Below are positions 7,401 to 16,800 of a stretch of 64,000 nt of DNA, one piece after another. The notes under the pieces were generated by a model. The model was not told the DNA's origin. It was given only the letters and a program-made list of their open reading frames with translations, and did no database searches. Source of the DNA: Thiorhodovibrio winogradskyi (GTDB taxonomy: Bacteria > Pseudomonadota > Gammaproteobacteria > Chromatiales > Chromatiaceae); contig NZ_CP121472.1 of the NCBI RefSeq assembly GCF_036208045.1, forward strand, positions 2,181,531 through 2,245,530. Direction: 5' to 3'. Each line of letters starts with the position of its first letter. Positions within the stretch are counted from its first letter, which is position 1. The position numbers were made by a program, and so were the translations under genes.

Positions 7401-9173
7401 GTGTGCGGAATCTGTGGCGAATTGCGTTTTGATGGCGCCCCGGCGGAGCTTGGCCGCATCACGCGCATGATGGAAAAGCTCGTGCCGCGCGGGCCGGATC
7501 ATGGCGGCAGCTATAGCGATGGCGCCATGGCCTTTGGGCATCGGCGCCTGGCCATTATTGATTTGTCGGTGCGCGCCAATCAGCCCATGGTGGATCAGCG
7601 CCTGGGGCTCGCGCTGGTGTTCAACGGCACCATTTACAATTATCCCGAATTGCGCGGGGAATTGCGCGCGCTGGGCTATGACTTCTTCTCCGACGGCGAT
7701 ACCGAGGTCATTCTCAAGGCCTGGCAGGCCTGGGGCGAGGACTGTGTCGCACGCTTTGATGGCATGTTCGCCTTCGCGCTTTGGGATGCCAACCGCCGGG
7801 TGCTTTTTTTGGCCCGTGATCGGTTTGGCATCAAGCCGCTGTATTGGACGCGCGATGACCGAAGTTTTCGCTTTGCCTCCAGCAGCCAGTCGTTGTTGGC
7901 CGGTGGCGCCTTCGATACCAGCATCGATCCGGTCGCGCTGCATCATCTGTTTACCCTGCATGCGGTGGTACCGGCACCTCGCACCGTCCTCAAAGGTCTG
8001 CGCAAGGTCGAACCGGCGCATTGGCTGCGCATCGATGCCGGTGGCAGCGAGCAGGGTGGCTGCTACTGGCGACTGAATGCCACCCGCGAACCGGTTGCCC
8101 GCTCGGAGTCCGACTGGGTTGATGCCGTGCACGAGCGGCTCATGCAGTCGGTGCGCAAGCGCCTGGAAATCGCCGATGTGCCGGTCGGGGTCCTGCTCTC
8201 CGGCGGGCTCGACTCCAGCCTGCTGGTGGCGCTGCTCGCCGAGGCCGGGGCGCGGGATCTGATGACCTTCTCGGTCGGCTTTGAGGACACTCCGGAAGAA
8301 GCCGGCAGCGAGTTCCTCTATTCCGATCAGGTGGTCGCGCGCTATGACACTCGCCATCATCGCTTTTTGGTGCCGAACGATGAAGTTCTGCGCCGTCTGC
8401 CCGAGGCGGTGGATGCCATGGCCGAACCCATGTTCGGCCAGGACGCCGTGGCCTTTTTTCTGCTCGCCGAGCAGGTCTCGCGCGAGATTAAAGTGGTGCA
8501 GTCGGGGCAGGGCGCCGATGAGGTGTTCGGTGGCTATTTCTGGTATCCACGCATTGCCACCGAGACTGCAGGCACGCCGGTCGAGCGGTTGCGCCAGCAC
8601 TATTTCGACCGCGATCATGCCGAGTATCTGCGCCTGGTGAGCGCGGCCTACGCGGGTGCCGACCACACCGAGGCGCTGCTGGCCGAACGCCTGGCCGAAC
8701 CCGATGCCGATGACATCATCGACGCCGTGCTGCGCCTGGATGTGACCACCCTGATCGTGGATGATCCCGTCAAACGGGTGGATAACATGACCATGGCCTG
8801 GGGGTTGGAGGCGCGGGTGCCTTTTCTGGATCATCATCTGGTCGAATTGGCCGCGCGTTGTCCACCGGAACTGAAACTGCGCGAGGGTGGCAAGCATTTA
8901 CTCAAGGGTGTCGCGCGCGGTCGACTGCCGGATGCGGTCATCGACCGGCCCAAGGGCTATTTTCCCATGCCGGCGCTCAAATATGTGCGTGGAGATTTTC
9001 TGGATTTCATGCGCGATATTCTCAATTCCCAGGCCTGCCGCGAGCGCGGACTCTATCAGCGGAGCATGGTCGCTGAACTGCTGGCCGCGCCAGACCAGCA
9101 CCACACTCGCATCCAGGGCAGCAAATTGTGGCAACTGGCGCTGCTTGAGTATTGGCTGCAGCGGCATCTCTGA
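7401..9173 (+). CDS. asnO: N-acetylglutaminylglutamine amidotransferase (asparagine synthase family)
   Basis: Class II glutamine amidotransferase fused to an AsnB-type ATP domain, 590 residues. The GTG start at 7401 follows AGGAGG at 7385-7390 and places Cys as residue 2 (MCGICGE), the catalytic nucleophile after Met removal. Glutaminase motifs RGPDHGG and FNGTIYNY and the PPi-loop SGGLDSS near residue 270 are present. The C-terminal part (RPKGYFPMPALKYVRG, then GSKLWQLALLEYWLQ) fits the subfamily that makes the osmolyte N-acetylglutaminylglutamine amide better than ordinary AsnB. In most genomes this gene sits beside an ATP-grasp/GNAT dipeptide synthase and a peptidase; neither is here. General asparagine synthetase remains the alternative. 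Confidence 0.8.
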   Translation: MCGICGELRFDGAPAELGRITRMMEKLVPRGPDHGGSYSDGAMAFGHRRLAIIDLSVRANQPMVDQRLGLALVFNGTIYNYPELRGELRALGYDFFSDGDTEVILKAWQAWGEDCVARFDGMFAFALWDANRRVLFLARDRFGIKPLYWTRDDRSFRFASSSQSLLAGGAFDTSIDPVALHHLFTLHAVVPAPRTVLKGLRKVEPAHWLRIDAGGSEQGGCYWRLNATREPVARSESDWVDAVHERLMQSVRKRLEIADVPVGVLLSGGLDSSLLVALLAEAGARDLMTFSVGFEDTPEEAGSEFLYSDQVVARYDTRHHRFLVPNDEVLRRLPEAVDAMAEPMFGQDAVAFFLLAEQVSREIKVVQSGQGADEVFGGYFWYPRIATETAGTPVERLRQHYFDRDHAEYLRLVSAAYAGADHTEALLAERLAEPDADDIIDAVLRLDVTTLIVDDPVKRVDNMTMAWGLEARVPFLDHHLVELAARCPPELKLREGGKHLLKGVARGRLPDAVIDRPKGYFPMPALKYVRGDFLDFMRDILNSQACRERGLYQRSMVAELLAAPDQHHTRIQGSKLWQLALLEYWLQRHL

Positions 9174-9214
9174 CCGGTTTGGTTGCGAGTTCCAAGGCTA
9201 GTTTCGCCTGCCAG

Positions 9215-9340
9215 CAATTCTAAATTTGGGCGTCTCATTAAGCGCAAATATGGCTTCTAGCCCAATCATGGCGCGTCAGGTTTGAGCGTCTACTGATAAC
9301 GGCTAACAATCTGGCACTGGAAAGCGATAGTTGGATTTAC
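9215..9340. repeat. MITE-like dispersed repeat, copy 1 (degenerate, 126 bp)
   Basis: Starts CAATTCTAAATTTGGGCGT and ends with the decayed terminus GATAGTTGGATTTAC. It aligns along its length with the copy at 36334-36459 (identical length) and with the shorter copy at 54439-54519. Shared internal blocks include GGCGCGTC, CTGATAAC, the run around AACAAtCTGG, and CTGGAAAgCGA. It lies between the amidotransferase gene and the cobalamin riboswitch. The other copies have intact terminal inverted repeats CAATTCCAAAT / ATTTGGAATTG; here the right end has diverged. Confidence 0.65.
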
Positions 9341-9429
9341 GATTCGCTCGCTCGCGCGCATTTGACCCATTTGTTCCCAGGGCTTAGGCTAAACCCCTAT
9401 TGACGCTAGGTGATTCGCACTCTTTTACT

Positions 9430-9715
9430 CGGGTTTGGCCTCTCGACTGGGCTTGCCCTGGGTGCGGATTGAAACGGGAAGCCGGTTCAGCGGTGATTGT
9501 TGCCAGCCAAGAATCACCGCGAGTCCGGCGCTGCCCCCGCAACGGTAGGCGAGTCGTGATCGCGACAGATGTCACTGTGGTTGACCGGGCCCGGTTTCGA
9601 TGGGGCCCGGTCGCACCATGGGAAGGCGTTGCGATCCGGATGCCACTGGCCAATGATCTTCTTGCATCATTGCCACTGGTTTCCAACTCGCGAGCCCGGA
9701 GACCGGCCTGCGTCT
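9430..9715 (+). ncRNA. Cobalamin (adenosylcobalamin) riboswitch upstream of btuB
   Basis: The conserved cobalamin-riboswitch blocks appear in order: GAAACGGGAAGCCGGT at 9471-9486, the core GGCGCTGCCCCCGCAACGGTA near 9527-9547 (one base longer than needed for recognition), GGGAAGGC near 9620, and the B12 box AGCCCGGAGACCGGCC at 9693-9708. It sits in the 5' leader about 160 bases before the btuB start and must be transcribed in the same direction. The family represses downstream B12 uptake and synthesis genes when cobalamin binds. The exact 5' limit of stem P1 is approximate. Expected targets are btuB, cobU, cobC and cobS. Confidence 0.92.
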
Positions 9716-9874
9716 GCTGTGCGGCGTTGCGGAGGGCAGCGGCCGGGGCAGGCCGCGTCGCGCGCATTCCGTGATGCTGGTCCCCCGTCTTGTGTCTCGT
9801 CCTCGGCGATCGCCGAATCTTGCCATCGGGCACAACAGCATCCGCGGGTGAGCGGGTGCGGGACGACGACCATC

Positions 9875-11749
9875 ATGACCCATCGACTTGCGGGCTTTCC
9901 GCGGTCCGCCGCCCTAACAATGGGGCTGCTCACTGCCGCCCTGTTTTCCTCGCTCGCGCTGGCGGCTGTGGAGGATGTGACCAACCTTGATCCCATTGTG
10001 GTGACCGCGACACGGATGCCGGAAACCACGGGGCAGATGCTCTCTTCCGTGAGCGTCATTGAGCGGGCCGAGATCGAGCGCCGGCAGGCGGGCATCCTAA
10101 CCGATATTCTGCGCGGCCTGCCAGGTGTGGCCATCAGCCGTTCTGGCGGACCTGGACAGCCCACCTCGGTGTTTTTGCGCGGCACTGAATCGGACCATAC
10201 GCTGGTGTTGATTGACGGGGTCAAGATCGGCTCCGCCACCCTTGGCACTGTCCCCTGGCAAAATATCCCGGTGGAGCAGATTGAGCGCATCGAGGTGGTG
10301 CGCGGGCCGCGCTCGAGCCTCTATGGCTCCGAGGCCATCGGTGGGGTGATTCAGATTTTTACCCGCAAGGGTGGCGGCGCGGCCGAGCCGCTCAAGGCCA
10401 GAGTGACCGCTGGTGCCGGCAGCTATCAGTCGGTTGAAGGGCATCTCGGGCTCTCGGGCAGCACCGATCGTGCCTGGTTCGATGCGGGCCTGGGCTTTGA
10501 ACGCACGGACGGCTTCAACGCCTGCTCCGGAGAGCCCAATGTCGGCGGCTGCTTTGTCGATGAGCCGGATCCTGACGGCTATCGCAACGACAATGGCGCG
10601 CTCAGGGCGGGTTACCGGTTTTCCGATCAGCTGGAGGCGGATGTGCATGTTCTGCGCGCCGCCAGCGACACCGACTATGACGGCAGTGCCTTTGCCGGCA
10701 ATGCCAGCAAGGGTGTGTTGCAGGTCGCCGGTATCAATCTGACCCTGCAAGCCTCGGAGCATTGGTCAAGCAAGCTCTCACTGGCGCGGTCGTGGGATGA
10801 CTCCACGATTTATTTCGACGACGATGAGATCAATCGCTACGATACGCGCCGCGACAGCCTGAGCTGGCTGAATACGCTGAGCCTGAGCGCCGGGCAGCAG
10901 CTCGGCCTGGGGCTGGATTACCAGTATGACCTGGTCGACACGCAACCTCGCTATGAAAGGGATAGCCGGCGCAATCTTGGGGTGTTTGGCGAATATCTGA
11001 TCACACTTGGGCCGCAAGACTGGCAGCTTAGTCTGCGCCATGACGACAATGAGCAGTTCGGCGGCCATACTACGGGAAGTGTTGGCTGGGGCTATCGGTT
11101 GCCAAACCGCTTGCGGCTGACAGCCTCCCTTGGCACAGCCTTCAAGGCGCCCACCTTCAACGAACTCTATTATCCCGGCTTTGGCAATCCCGATCTGGAA
11201 CCGGAAACCGCCCGCAGCGGTGAACTGGGTCTCAGCGGTCCGCATCCCTGGGGCGATTGGGGCTTGAGCCTCTATCAGACGGATATCGAGGATCTAATCG
11301 CCTTCGATGCCACCACTTTTGCCCCGGCCAATCTGGATTCGGCTCGCATTCGCGGCATCGAGTTGTGGTCGGTGGCGCGCATCGCCGACTGGGATCTGGA
11401 CGCCAATCTGACGCTGCTCGATCCGCGCAATACCTCCAGCGGGGCGGACAATGACAAACTGCTTGCCCGCCGACCCGAGCAAAGCCTGCGCTTGGATGCC
11501 GACCGCCGCTTTGGTCGGGTCGGTATCGGCGGTACTCTGACGCTGGAAGGACGTCGCTATGATGACTTTGCCAATCAGATTCGGCTCGATGGTTTCGCGC
11601 TACTGGATTTGCGTGCGGAATACGCTTTCAGTCGCGCTCTTGTGATCCAGGGGAGGGTGGAAAATCTCTTTAACCAGGACTATGAAACCGCTGCTTTCTA
11701 TAATCAGCCCGGGCGGAGCTTCTTCGTCACCCTGCGCTATGCGCCTTGA
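9875..11749 (+). CDS. btuB: TonB-dependent vitamin B12 outer-membrane receptor BtuB
   Basis: Outer-membrane beta-barrel that imports cobalamin with TonB energy, 624 residues. A signal peptide (hydrophobic LTMGLLTAALFSSLALA) precedes the TonB box DPIVVTATR at about residues 39-47. The plug domain is evident in VFLRGTESDHTLVLIDG, IERIEVVRGPRSSLYGSEAI and GGVIQIFTRKG, followed by about 450 residues of alternating barrel strands and a C-terminal strand ending VTLRYAP. I chose the ATG at 9875 because the in-frame extension upstream runs through the riboswitch. The riboswitch and the following cob genes support cobalamin or cobinamide as ligand. Confidence 0.92.
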   Translation: MTHRLAGFPRSAALTMGLLTAALFSSLALAAVEDVTNLDPIVVTATRMPETTGQMLSSVSVIERAEIERRQAGILTDILRGLPGVAISRSGGPGQPTSVFLRGTESDHTLVLIDGVKIGSATLGTVPWQNIPVEQIERIEVVRGPRSSLYGSEAIGGVIQIFTRKGGGAAEPLKARVTAGAGSYQSVEGHLGLSGSTDRAWFDAGLGFERTDGFNACSGEPNVGGCFVDEPDPDGYRNDNGALRAGYRFSDQLEADVHVLRAASDTDYDGSAFAGNASKGVLQVAGINLTLQASEHWSSKLSLARSWDDSTIYFDDDEINRYDTRRDSLSWLNTLSLSAGQQLGLGLDYQYDLVDTQPRYERDSRRNLGVFGEYLITLGPQDWQLSLRHDDNEQFGGHTTGSVGWGYRLPNRLRLTASLGTAFKAPTFNELYYPGFGNPDLEPETARSGELGLSGPHPWGDWGLSLYQTDIEDLIAFDATTFAPANLDSARIRGIELWSVARIADWDLDANLTLLDPRNTSSGADNDKLLARRPEQSLRLDADRRFGRVGIGGTLTLEGRRYDDFANQIRLDGFALLDLRAEYAFSRALVIQGRVENLFNQDYETAAFYNQPGRSFFVTLRYAP

Positions 11750-11758
11750 CCCACGCCA

Positions 11759-12310
11759 ATGACGGCGGAACGTATTCTAATCCTCGGCGGCGTGCGCTCC
11801 GGCAAAAGCCGGCTGGCGGAGCGACTGGCGCGAGGGCGCGGCTGGCCCGTGACTTACCTGGCCACGGCGACCCCAGGCGAGGATGCGGAAATGCGCGCGC
11901 GCATCGCGGTCCATCGCGGGCGGCGCCCGGCCGACTGGGCCTTGATCGAAGAGCCGCTGTATCTGGCCTCGGCCTTGCGCGCGGCCACCGGCCCAGAATG
12001 CTGCGTGCTGGTTGAGTGCCTGACCCTGTGGCTGGCCAATCTGCTGTGGGCAGGGGATGAACGCCTGCTGGAGCGCGAACTGGCCGAGTTGCGCGCGCTC
12101 TTGCCAGACTTGCCCGGCCAGGTCATCTTTGTCGGCAACGAGACCAACCAGGGCATTATTCCAGTCGATGCCCTGGCCCGGCGGTATTGCGATCTGGCTG
12201 GTGAACTGCATCAGGACATCGCCCGCCACTGCCAGCGTGCATTACTGTGCGTGGCCGGCCTGCCGCTGGTGCTCAAGGGACCACCGCTGGCCGGAATGGA
12301 GGGCGAATGA
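11759..12310 (+). CDS. cobU: Bifunctional adenosylcobinamide kinase / cobinamide-phosphate guanylyltransferase
   Basis: Phosphorylates adenosylcobinamide and transfers GMP to give adenosyl-GDP-cobinamide in the cytoplasm. The P-loop GGVRSGKS is at residues 10-17, followed by LAERLARGRGWPVTYLATATP. The guanylylation histidine region is seen in AVHRGRRPADW, and VECLTLWLANLL and FVGNETNQGIIP are strong family motifs. 183 residues is a usual length. It starts 9 bases after btuB and overlaps cobC by 4 bases (ATGA at 12307), so it is in the same riboswitch-controlled operon. Confidence 0.94.
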   Translation: MTAERILILGGVRSGKSRLAERLARGRGWPVTYLATATPGEDAEMRARIAVHRGRRPADWALIEEPLYLASALRAATGPECCVLVECLTLWLANLLWAGDERLLERELAELRALLPDLPGQVIFVGNETNQGIIPVDALARRYCDLAGELHQDIARHCQRALLCVAGLPLVLKGPPLAGMEGE

Positions 12311-12987
12311 GCGGGCGCCTGGTCGATGTGCTGCGCCACGGGGAGGTTCAGGGCGGTCCCTGCTTTCGCGGTCGGCGCGATGATCCGCTGACCGCGCTTG
12401 GCTGGCGCCAGATGCGCGAGGCACTGGCGGCCCTGGCCGAAGGTCAGGGTGCCTGCTGGGATGCGGTGATCTGTTCCCCGGCGACCCGCTGCCAGGCCTT
12501 CGCGCAAGACTTCGCCAGCGCGCGCGGGCTGCCGCTGATGATCCATCCGGCCTTGGCCGAGCGCGATTTTGGTGCCTGGGAGGGACTGCGCGCGAGCGAA
12601 ATTCCGCTCGCCGAGCTATCGGCCTTCTGGGCGGATCCCCAGGCCTTCGATCCGCCGGAGGCCGAGCCTTTCGCCGCTTTTCGCCGCCGTGTGGCCGATG
12701 CCTGGCGGCGATTGAGCGCGGCGGCCCCGGTCCCGGCCCCTAATCAGGGTCAGGGTCAGGGTCAGGGTCAGGATCAGGCTGACTCGGCACAAAACACTGG
12801 CCAGCACAGGCTCATCATTACCCACGGCGGCGTGATTCGTATCCTGCTGGGAGAAATTCTGGGCTTGGCGGATAGCTCCCTGCTGCTGCTGGAAGTGCCG
12901 CCGGCTGGCATCACCCGCATTCGGCTGCACGAGGGGGGCGGCCGGCCAAGTCTGGTCGCGCATCTGCCGCCGGCGCCATATCGGTGA
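12307..12987 (+). CDS. cobC: Alpha-ribazole phosphatase-like histidine phosphatase CobC
   Basis: Histidine-phosphatase family protein that removes the phosphate from alpha-ribazole or cobalamin 5'-phosphate in the late B12 pathway. The catalytic RHGE lies at residues 10-13 (VDVLRHGEVQ), with a second His in ITHGGVIR. The start is the ATG of the ATGA overlap with cobU. Odd feature: an insertion after RLSAAAPVPAPN is coded by a tandem GGTCAG hexamer (about 12742-12777), giving repeated Gln-Gly. The family has no such repeat, and it probably forms a flexible surface loop. Ends overlapping cobS by 4 bases. Another phosphatase of this broad family is possible, but the context favours CobC. Confidence 0.85.
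   Translation: MSGRLVDVLRHGEVQGGPCFRGRRDDPLTALGWRQMREALAALAEGQGACWDAVICSPATRCQAFAQDFASARGLPLMIHPALAERDFGAWEGLRASEIPLAELSAFWADPQAFDPPEAEPFAAFRRRVADAWRRLSAAAPVPAPNQGQGQGQGQDQADSAQNTGQHRLIITHGGVIRILLGEILGLADSSLLLLEVPPAGITRIRLHEGGGRPSLVAHLPPAPYR
12742..12777. repeat. GGTCAG hexanucleotide tandem repeat inside cobC
   Basis: About six units, four of them exact GGTCAG flanked by AATCAG and GATCAG variants. The unit length is a multiple of three, so copy changes would alter the Gln-Gly loop of CobC without shifting frame. Confidence 0.8.
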
Positions 12988-13847
12988 GGATGTCTTCGCG
13001 ATCAATGAAACAGCAATCAATCAGGCTAGGAATCAAGGCGCAAGCTTTCTTTAACACTCATCTGGTGCCTTGGTGGCGGGCCTTTGTCATCGCCACGCGT
13101 TTTCTGACCCGCATTCCACTGCCGGATCCGAGGGGAGGCGCCGAATGGCAAGGCGCGGATTCCGGGCGCGCCGCGCTGCTCTATCCGCTGGTCGGTCTGT
13201 TGCTTGGGGGCATCCTCGGGCTGGCGGTCTGGTTGTTCAGCGCGACCCCGGCGCCAGTCATGGCCACGCTCGCGCTCATCGCCTGGGTCTGGGGTACGGG
13301 CGCCTTGCATCTTGATGGCCTGGCGGACTGCGCCGATGCCTGGGTGGGTGGCCTGGGAGATCGCGGGCGGACGCTCGAGATTCTGAAAGATCCACATCTC
13401 GGGGTGATGGGGGCGGTCGCGCTGCTGTTGGCATTGGTGGCCAAGTGGAGCGCTTTGTTCGCCATTGCCACCCAGTTGGATTCTGGCGCTGTCGGCTTGA
13501 TGGCGGTCGCCCTCGCGTTGCTGCTGATTCCCGCCCTGGCGCGGGCGCAGATATTGCTGCTGGCGCTGATCACGCCGCCAGCGACCGAGACCGGCATGGG
13601 CGCGGCACTGCGCGCCTGCCTGCCGCCGGTGCCGGCGCGCGCTGTGGTGGCGACCTGGTGGCTGTTGGCCGGACTGCTGCTGGGTTGGAGCGCCCTGGGC
13701 TGGTTGGCGCTGGCCGCTGGGCTGCTGTGGCTGTGGCGTGCTTCCATGCGCCAGCGCCTGGGTGGCTTTACTGGCGATACCGCGGGCGCTCTGGTGGAGA
13801 TGATCGAGGTGGGGCTAGTCCTTCTGCTCGCCGCTGGGCTTGGCTGA
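12984..13847 (+). CDS. cobS: Adenosylcobinamide-GDP ribazoletransferase CobS
   Basis: Integral membrane enzyme joining adenosyl-GDP-cobinamide and alpha-ribazole in the last assembly step of cobalamin. Family motifs are clear: RFLTRIPLPDP, YPLVGLLLGG, the aspartate-rich HLDGLADCADAWVGG, the following HLGVMGAVAL, and GGFTGDTAGALVEMIE near the C-terminus. Several hydrophobic helices span the 287 residues. The GTG at 12984 overlaps the cobC stop; ATG codons at 12990 and 13005 are alternatives. Its last 33 bases overlap the convergent DUF349 gene. With cobU and cobC it completes a nucleotide-loop assembly set; no corrin-ring genes are in the window. Confidence 0.93.
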   Translation: MRMSSRSMKQQSIRLGIKAQAFFNTHLVPWWRAFVIATRFLTRIPLPDPRGGAEWQGADSGRAALLYPLVGLLLGGILGLAVWLFSATPAPVMATLALIAWVWGTGALHLDGLADCADAWVGGLGDRGRTLEILKDPHLGVMGAVALLLALVAKWSALFAIATQLDSGAVGLMAVALALLLIPALARAQILLLALITPPATETGMGAALRACLPPVPARAVVATWWLLAGLLLGWSALGWLALAAGLLWLWRASMRQRLGGFTGDTAGALVEMIEVGLVLLLAAGLG

Positions 13848-16800
13848 TGGCTTTGGCGGGCCAGCAGGTGACGTAGGCCGCAGCGCCGATTCAATGCGCG
13901 CGAATCTGGCCTGCAAGTCGGTATCCGCTGCCGCGGGAGTGCTCAGATACCAGCTTTTGAGCAGAGGTTTGGACTGGGCCAGCGGGTCGGCATCGCCGTC
14001 ACGCAGCTTCTCCCGTAAGCGTTCAACCTGGAGTTCCATGCGGCGCGCGACCCAGTCTGGCGGGGAGTCGATGTGGGTGAGAATCTCAAGGCGCAGGCAG
14101 ATCTCCTCGCGCTCGCGGCGGTGGGCCTCGCACGACTCGGCCAGTTGGGCGCTTAGTTGGGCGCTCGGTTGGTCGCTGGCGTCGGGCTGTTCCAGCGCGG
14201 CGAGCAGGGTCGCGAAGGCCTGATTCAACTCCTTGGAGACCGCGTCAGCCTGTCCGGCGCCGCCCAGAGCTGACCATTGGGTGGCCAACTGCTCCGGTGA
14301 CGGCAGTGCTGATCCAGCCAGTATCTGGCGCGCGCTCTGGCTAAGAAAGTCCGATTGCTGTCGGAGCTGGTCGATGTCCTGCCAGTCAGCCTGGTCGCGC
14401 AGTGCCTGCAAGCGCTCGCGCAAGCTCTGTTCGGCGCGGTTCCAGCGCTGATCCAGGCGCTTTTTGGCTTGGTGGTGCAGTGGCAGACTCAGGCTGTCAC
14501 GCCAGTCTTGCGCCAGAGTCTCCCAAGCAGCGGTGAGTTGGCTTGCCTGTTCGGCGGGCGCTTGCAGCAGCGCCTCGGCCTGCTCACACAGGCTCTCGCA
14601 GTGGCGAAGGTTCTCTTGGACTTCCTGATCGCGGGAGGCGCGTTCCTGATGGCGGCGGGCGAAGATGGCATCGCTGGCGGTGCGGAATTGCTGCCAAAGC
14701 GCGTTTTCTTCCTGCTGACGCCCGGCGACCGTGGTGTGCCACAGCTTTTGCAGGGGTTTCGCCTGGTTAATGGCCGCGTCCAGATCCTCGAGCTCGGCCA
14801 GCGCCTGCATGCGTGCGATCAGATCGCGTTTGTGCGCTTGATTACGTGCCCGTTCTTCTTTCAGTGCCTTATCGACCCGCGCCAGTCCGCGCCGGAAGCG
14901 GCCTTCGAGTCCGCCGCGCGTGCCATCCTCCATTGGATCCAGCGCATTCCAGGCCTGACGCATTTCGCGCTCGGCGCGCACCATGGCTTTCCAGTCGACG
15001 CTCTCCCAGTCGACGGCGGCGAGAAAATGCTCAAGTCTCTCACACAGGGTTCGGCGTGCCTCGCGGCTGGCGCGCTGACGCTCGGCGCGCGCCTGAAAGA
15101 AGGGCTCGCAGCGTTCGGCGATCCGATCCGTTGCCTGCTTGAAGCGTTGCCAGTAGTTCTCGCTGGCCGGGGTGCCGGATTGATCGATCCGCCGCCAGTC
15201 ACGACGCAGTTGGTTCAGGCGCGCGGCCAGGCTGTCGAGTTCGGCCTCGGCTTGCTCGGCGTCGGCATGGGCAGCCAGACTTTCGGCTTCGTGACACAGG
15301 CTCTCGCGCCCCTGATCGGCGCTCCAGCGACGCCAGCGCTGGAGTTCGCGCAGCCGCGCCTGCTGTGCCTTGAGTTGCTTGTTGATGCGGTTGATGTCGG
15401 AGCGGGATAGGCCAGCGGCGCGCGCCTGATCAAGTGCGGCATTGGTCTTTTGATACAGTGCTTCGGCTTTGCGCAATTCGCCGGCTGCGAGATGTTCACT
15501 CAGGCGTTGCAATTGTTCGGGGGCCTCGGCGAGCTTGCGCTCGGCCAGACGCTGCTGTTTCCCCAGGCGACGGTCCAGGTTCTCAAGTGTGGTGCGGGCC
15601 TGATCCCATTGGATAGCTGATGGGCTGTCTGCTTGAGCCTCTGCCTCGTGCTCTGACGTCAATAAGGTTGTTAACTGCAGTTGGCATTTGCGCGCCAAAG
15701 GGGCATCAATGGGGCCGGAGGTCTCAAGCAAGGCCAGTACCTGGGCCAGTACCTGGTCCAGCCTTGGGGCTAGAGCTTGGGTCTGGTGTTCGCGCAGCCT
15801 TATCTGGTCTTCCCGTGTGGTCGCAGGCTTGCTTGCTTGACTTGCGTCGCGTTCGCTCGAGCCTGGCCCAGTCTGGAGTTGAGCTTGTAACTGGCGTTGG
15901 CGCGCCAGTGCTCGTTCAAGGGCCTGCTGGCCGGCTGAGCGAAGGGCGTCAAGTTCGTGGTCTCCCGTTGCGGATAAGTTGTCCAATGCAGGGGTCGTGC
16001 CTGGCTCGTTTGGAAGATGCTCAGCATCGACGGCGCTCCATGCGTCGCCGATGGCGGCGAGTTCGGATCTCAGGTGTTCGGCATCGGTGGCAGTTGCCAA
16101 GGCTTGTAGCCGTGTGATCAGTACACGACTTTGCGCAATGCGCTCGGTGCGACGCTGCCGGTCCGCATCCAGTTGGGCGTTGGCGCGGGCGTGTTGCTCA
16201 AAGCCGGCGATGAAGCTCGCGCGTAAACTCTGGAAATGATCGCGGTCCCGGGGCTCGATATCGGCCTCAATCTCGGCCCATTGTTGATCGAGCAGTTTGA
16301 GCCGGGCGCGGTCCTGAATCCAGTTATTGTGGCGGCCAAGGCGTTCAAGCTGAGTACAGAGCTCAGTGTAGCGCTGGCGGGCGCGTCGCGGGCGATCCTC
16401 AAGCTGAGCCAGTGTGCGCGCTTTCTCGCGCGCGAGCCGGTAAACCTTGGTGTCTTTTTTGCCGATCTGCTTGACGACTTGTTCCAGCAGATGACGCTGG
16501 GAAAGGCGTTCCACCGCGTGGTGGCGATTGCCGGGTAGGTCGTCTTCAATGGCGCAGCGGGCAAGAGCAGGCGCATCCGTGGGCAGTTGATCCATGGCCG
16601 CCAGCCTTAGCTCCGGTGCCCGGGCGGCGCGTGCGATCTCGCCGAGATGTTCGGGATCCTTGATGGTTGTGATTTCAGCCAAGGCTTGCTCAAGCTGCGC
16701 GGCGCCGGAATCGAGCCGACAGAGCAGGTGGCGATAGCGCGCCGCGGCGAGATCGCGGGTGCCGATATCCGGCGCCTCCTCGGCCGCCCGGCGCAGGACG

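Noticed and set aside
7383-8897. 504-codon minus-strand frame opposite the amidotransferase
   Set aside because: High-GC shadow; the plus strand carries a full-length family protein with ribosome-binding site and catalytic Cys2.
9569-9874. N-terminal extension of btuB upstream of 9875
   Set aside because: The extension lies inside the cobalamin riboswitch and lacks a signal peptide; the ATG at 9875 gives a proper signal sequence.
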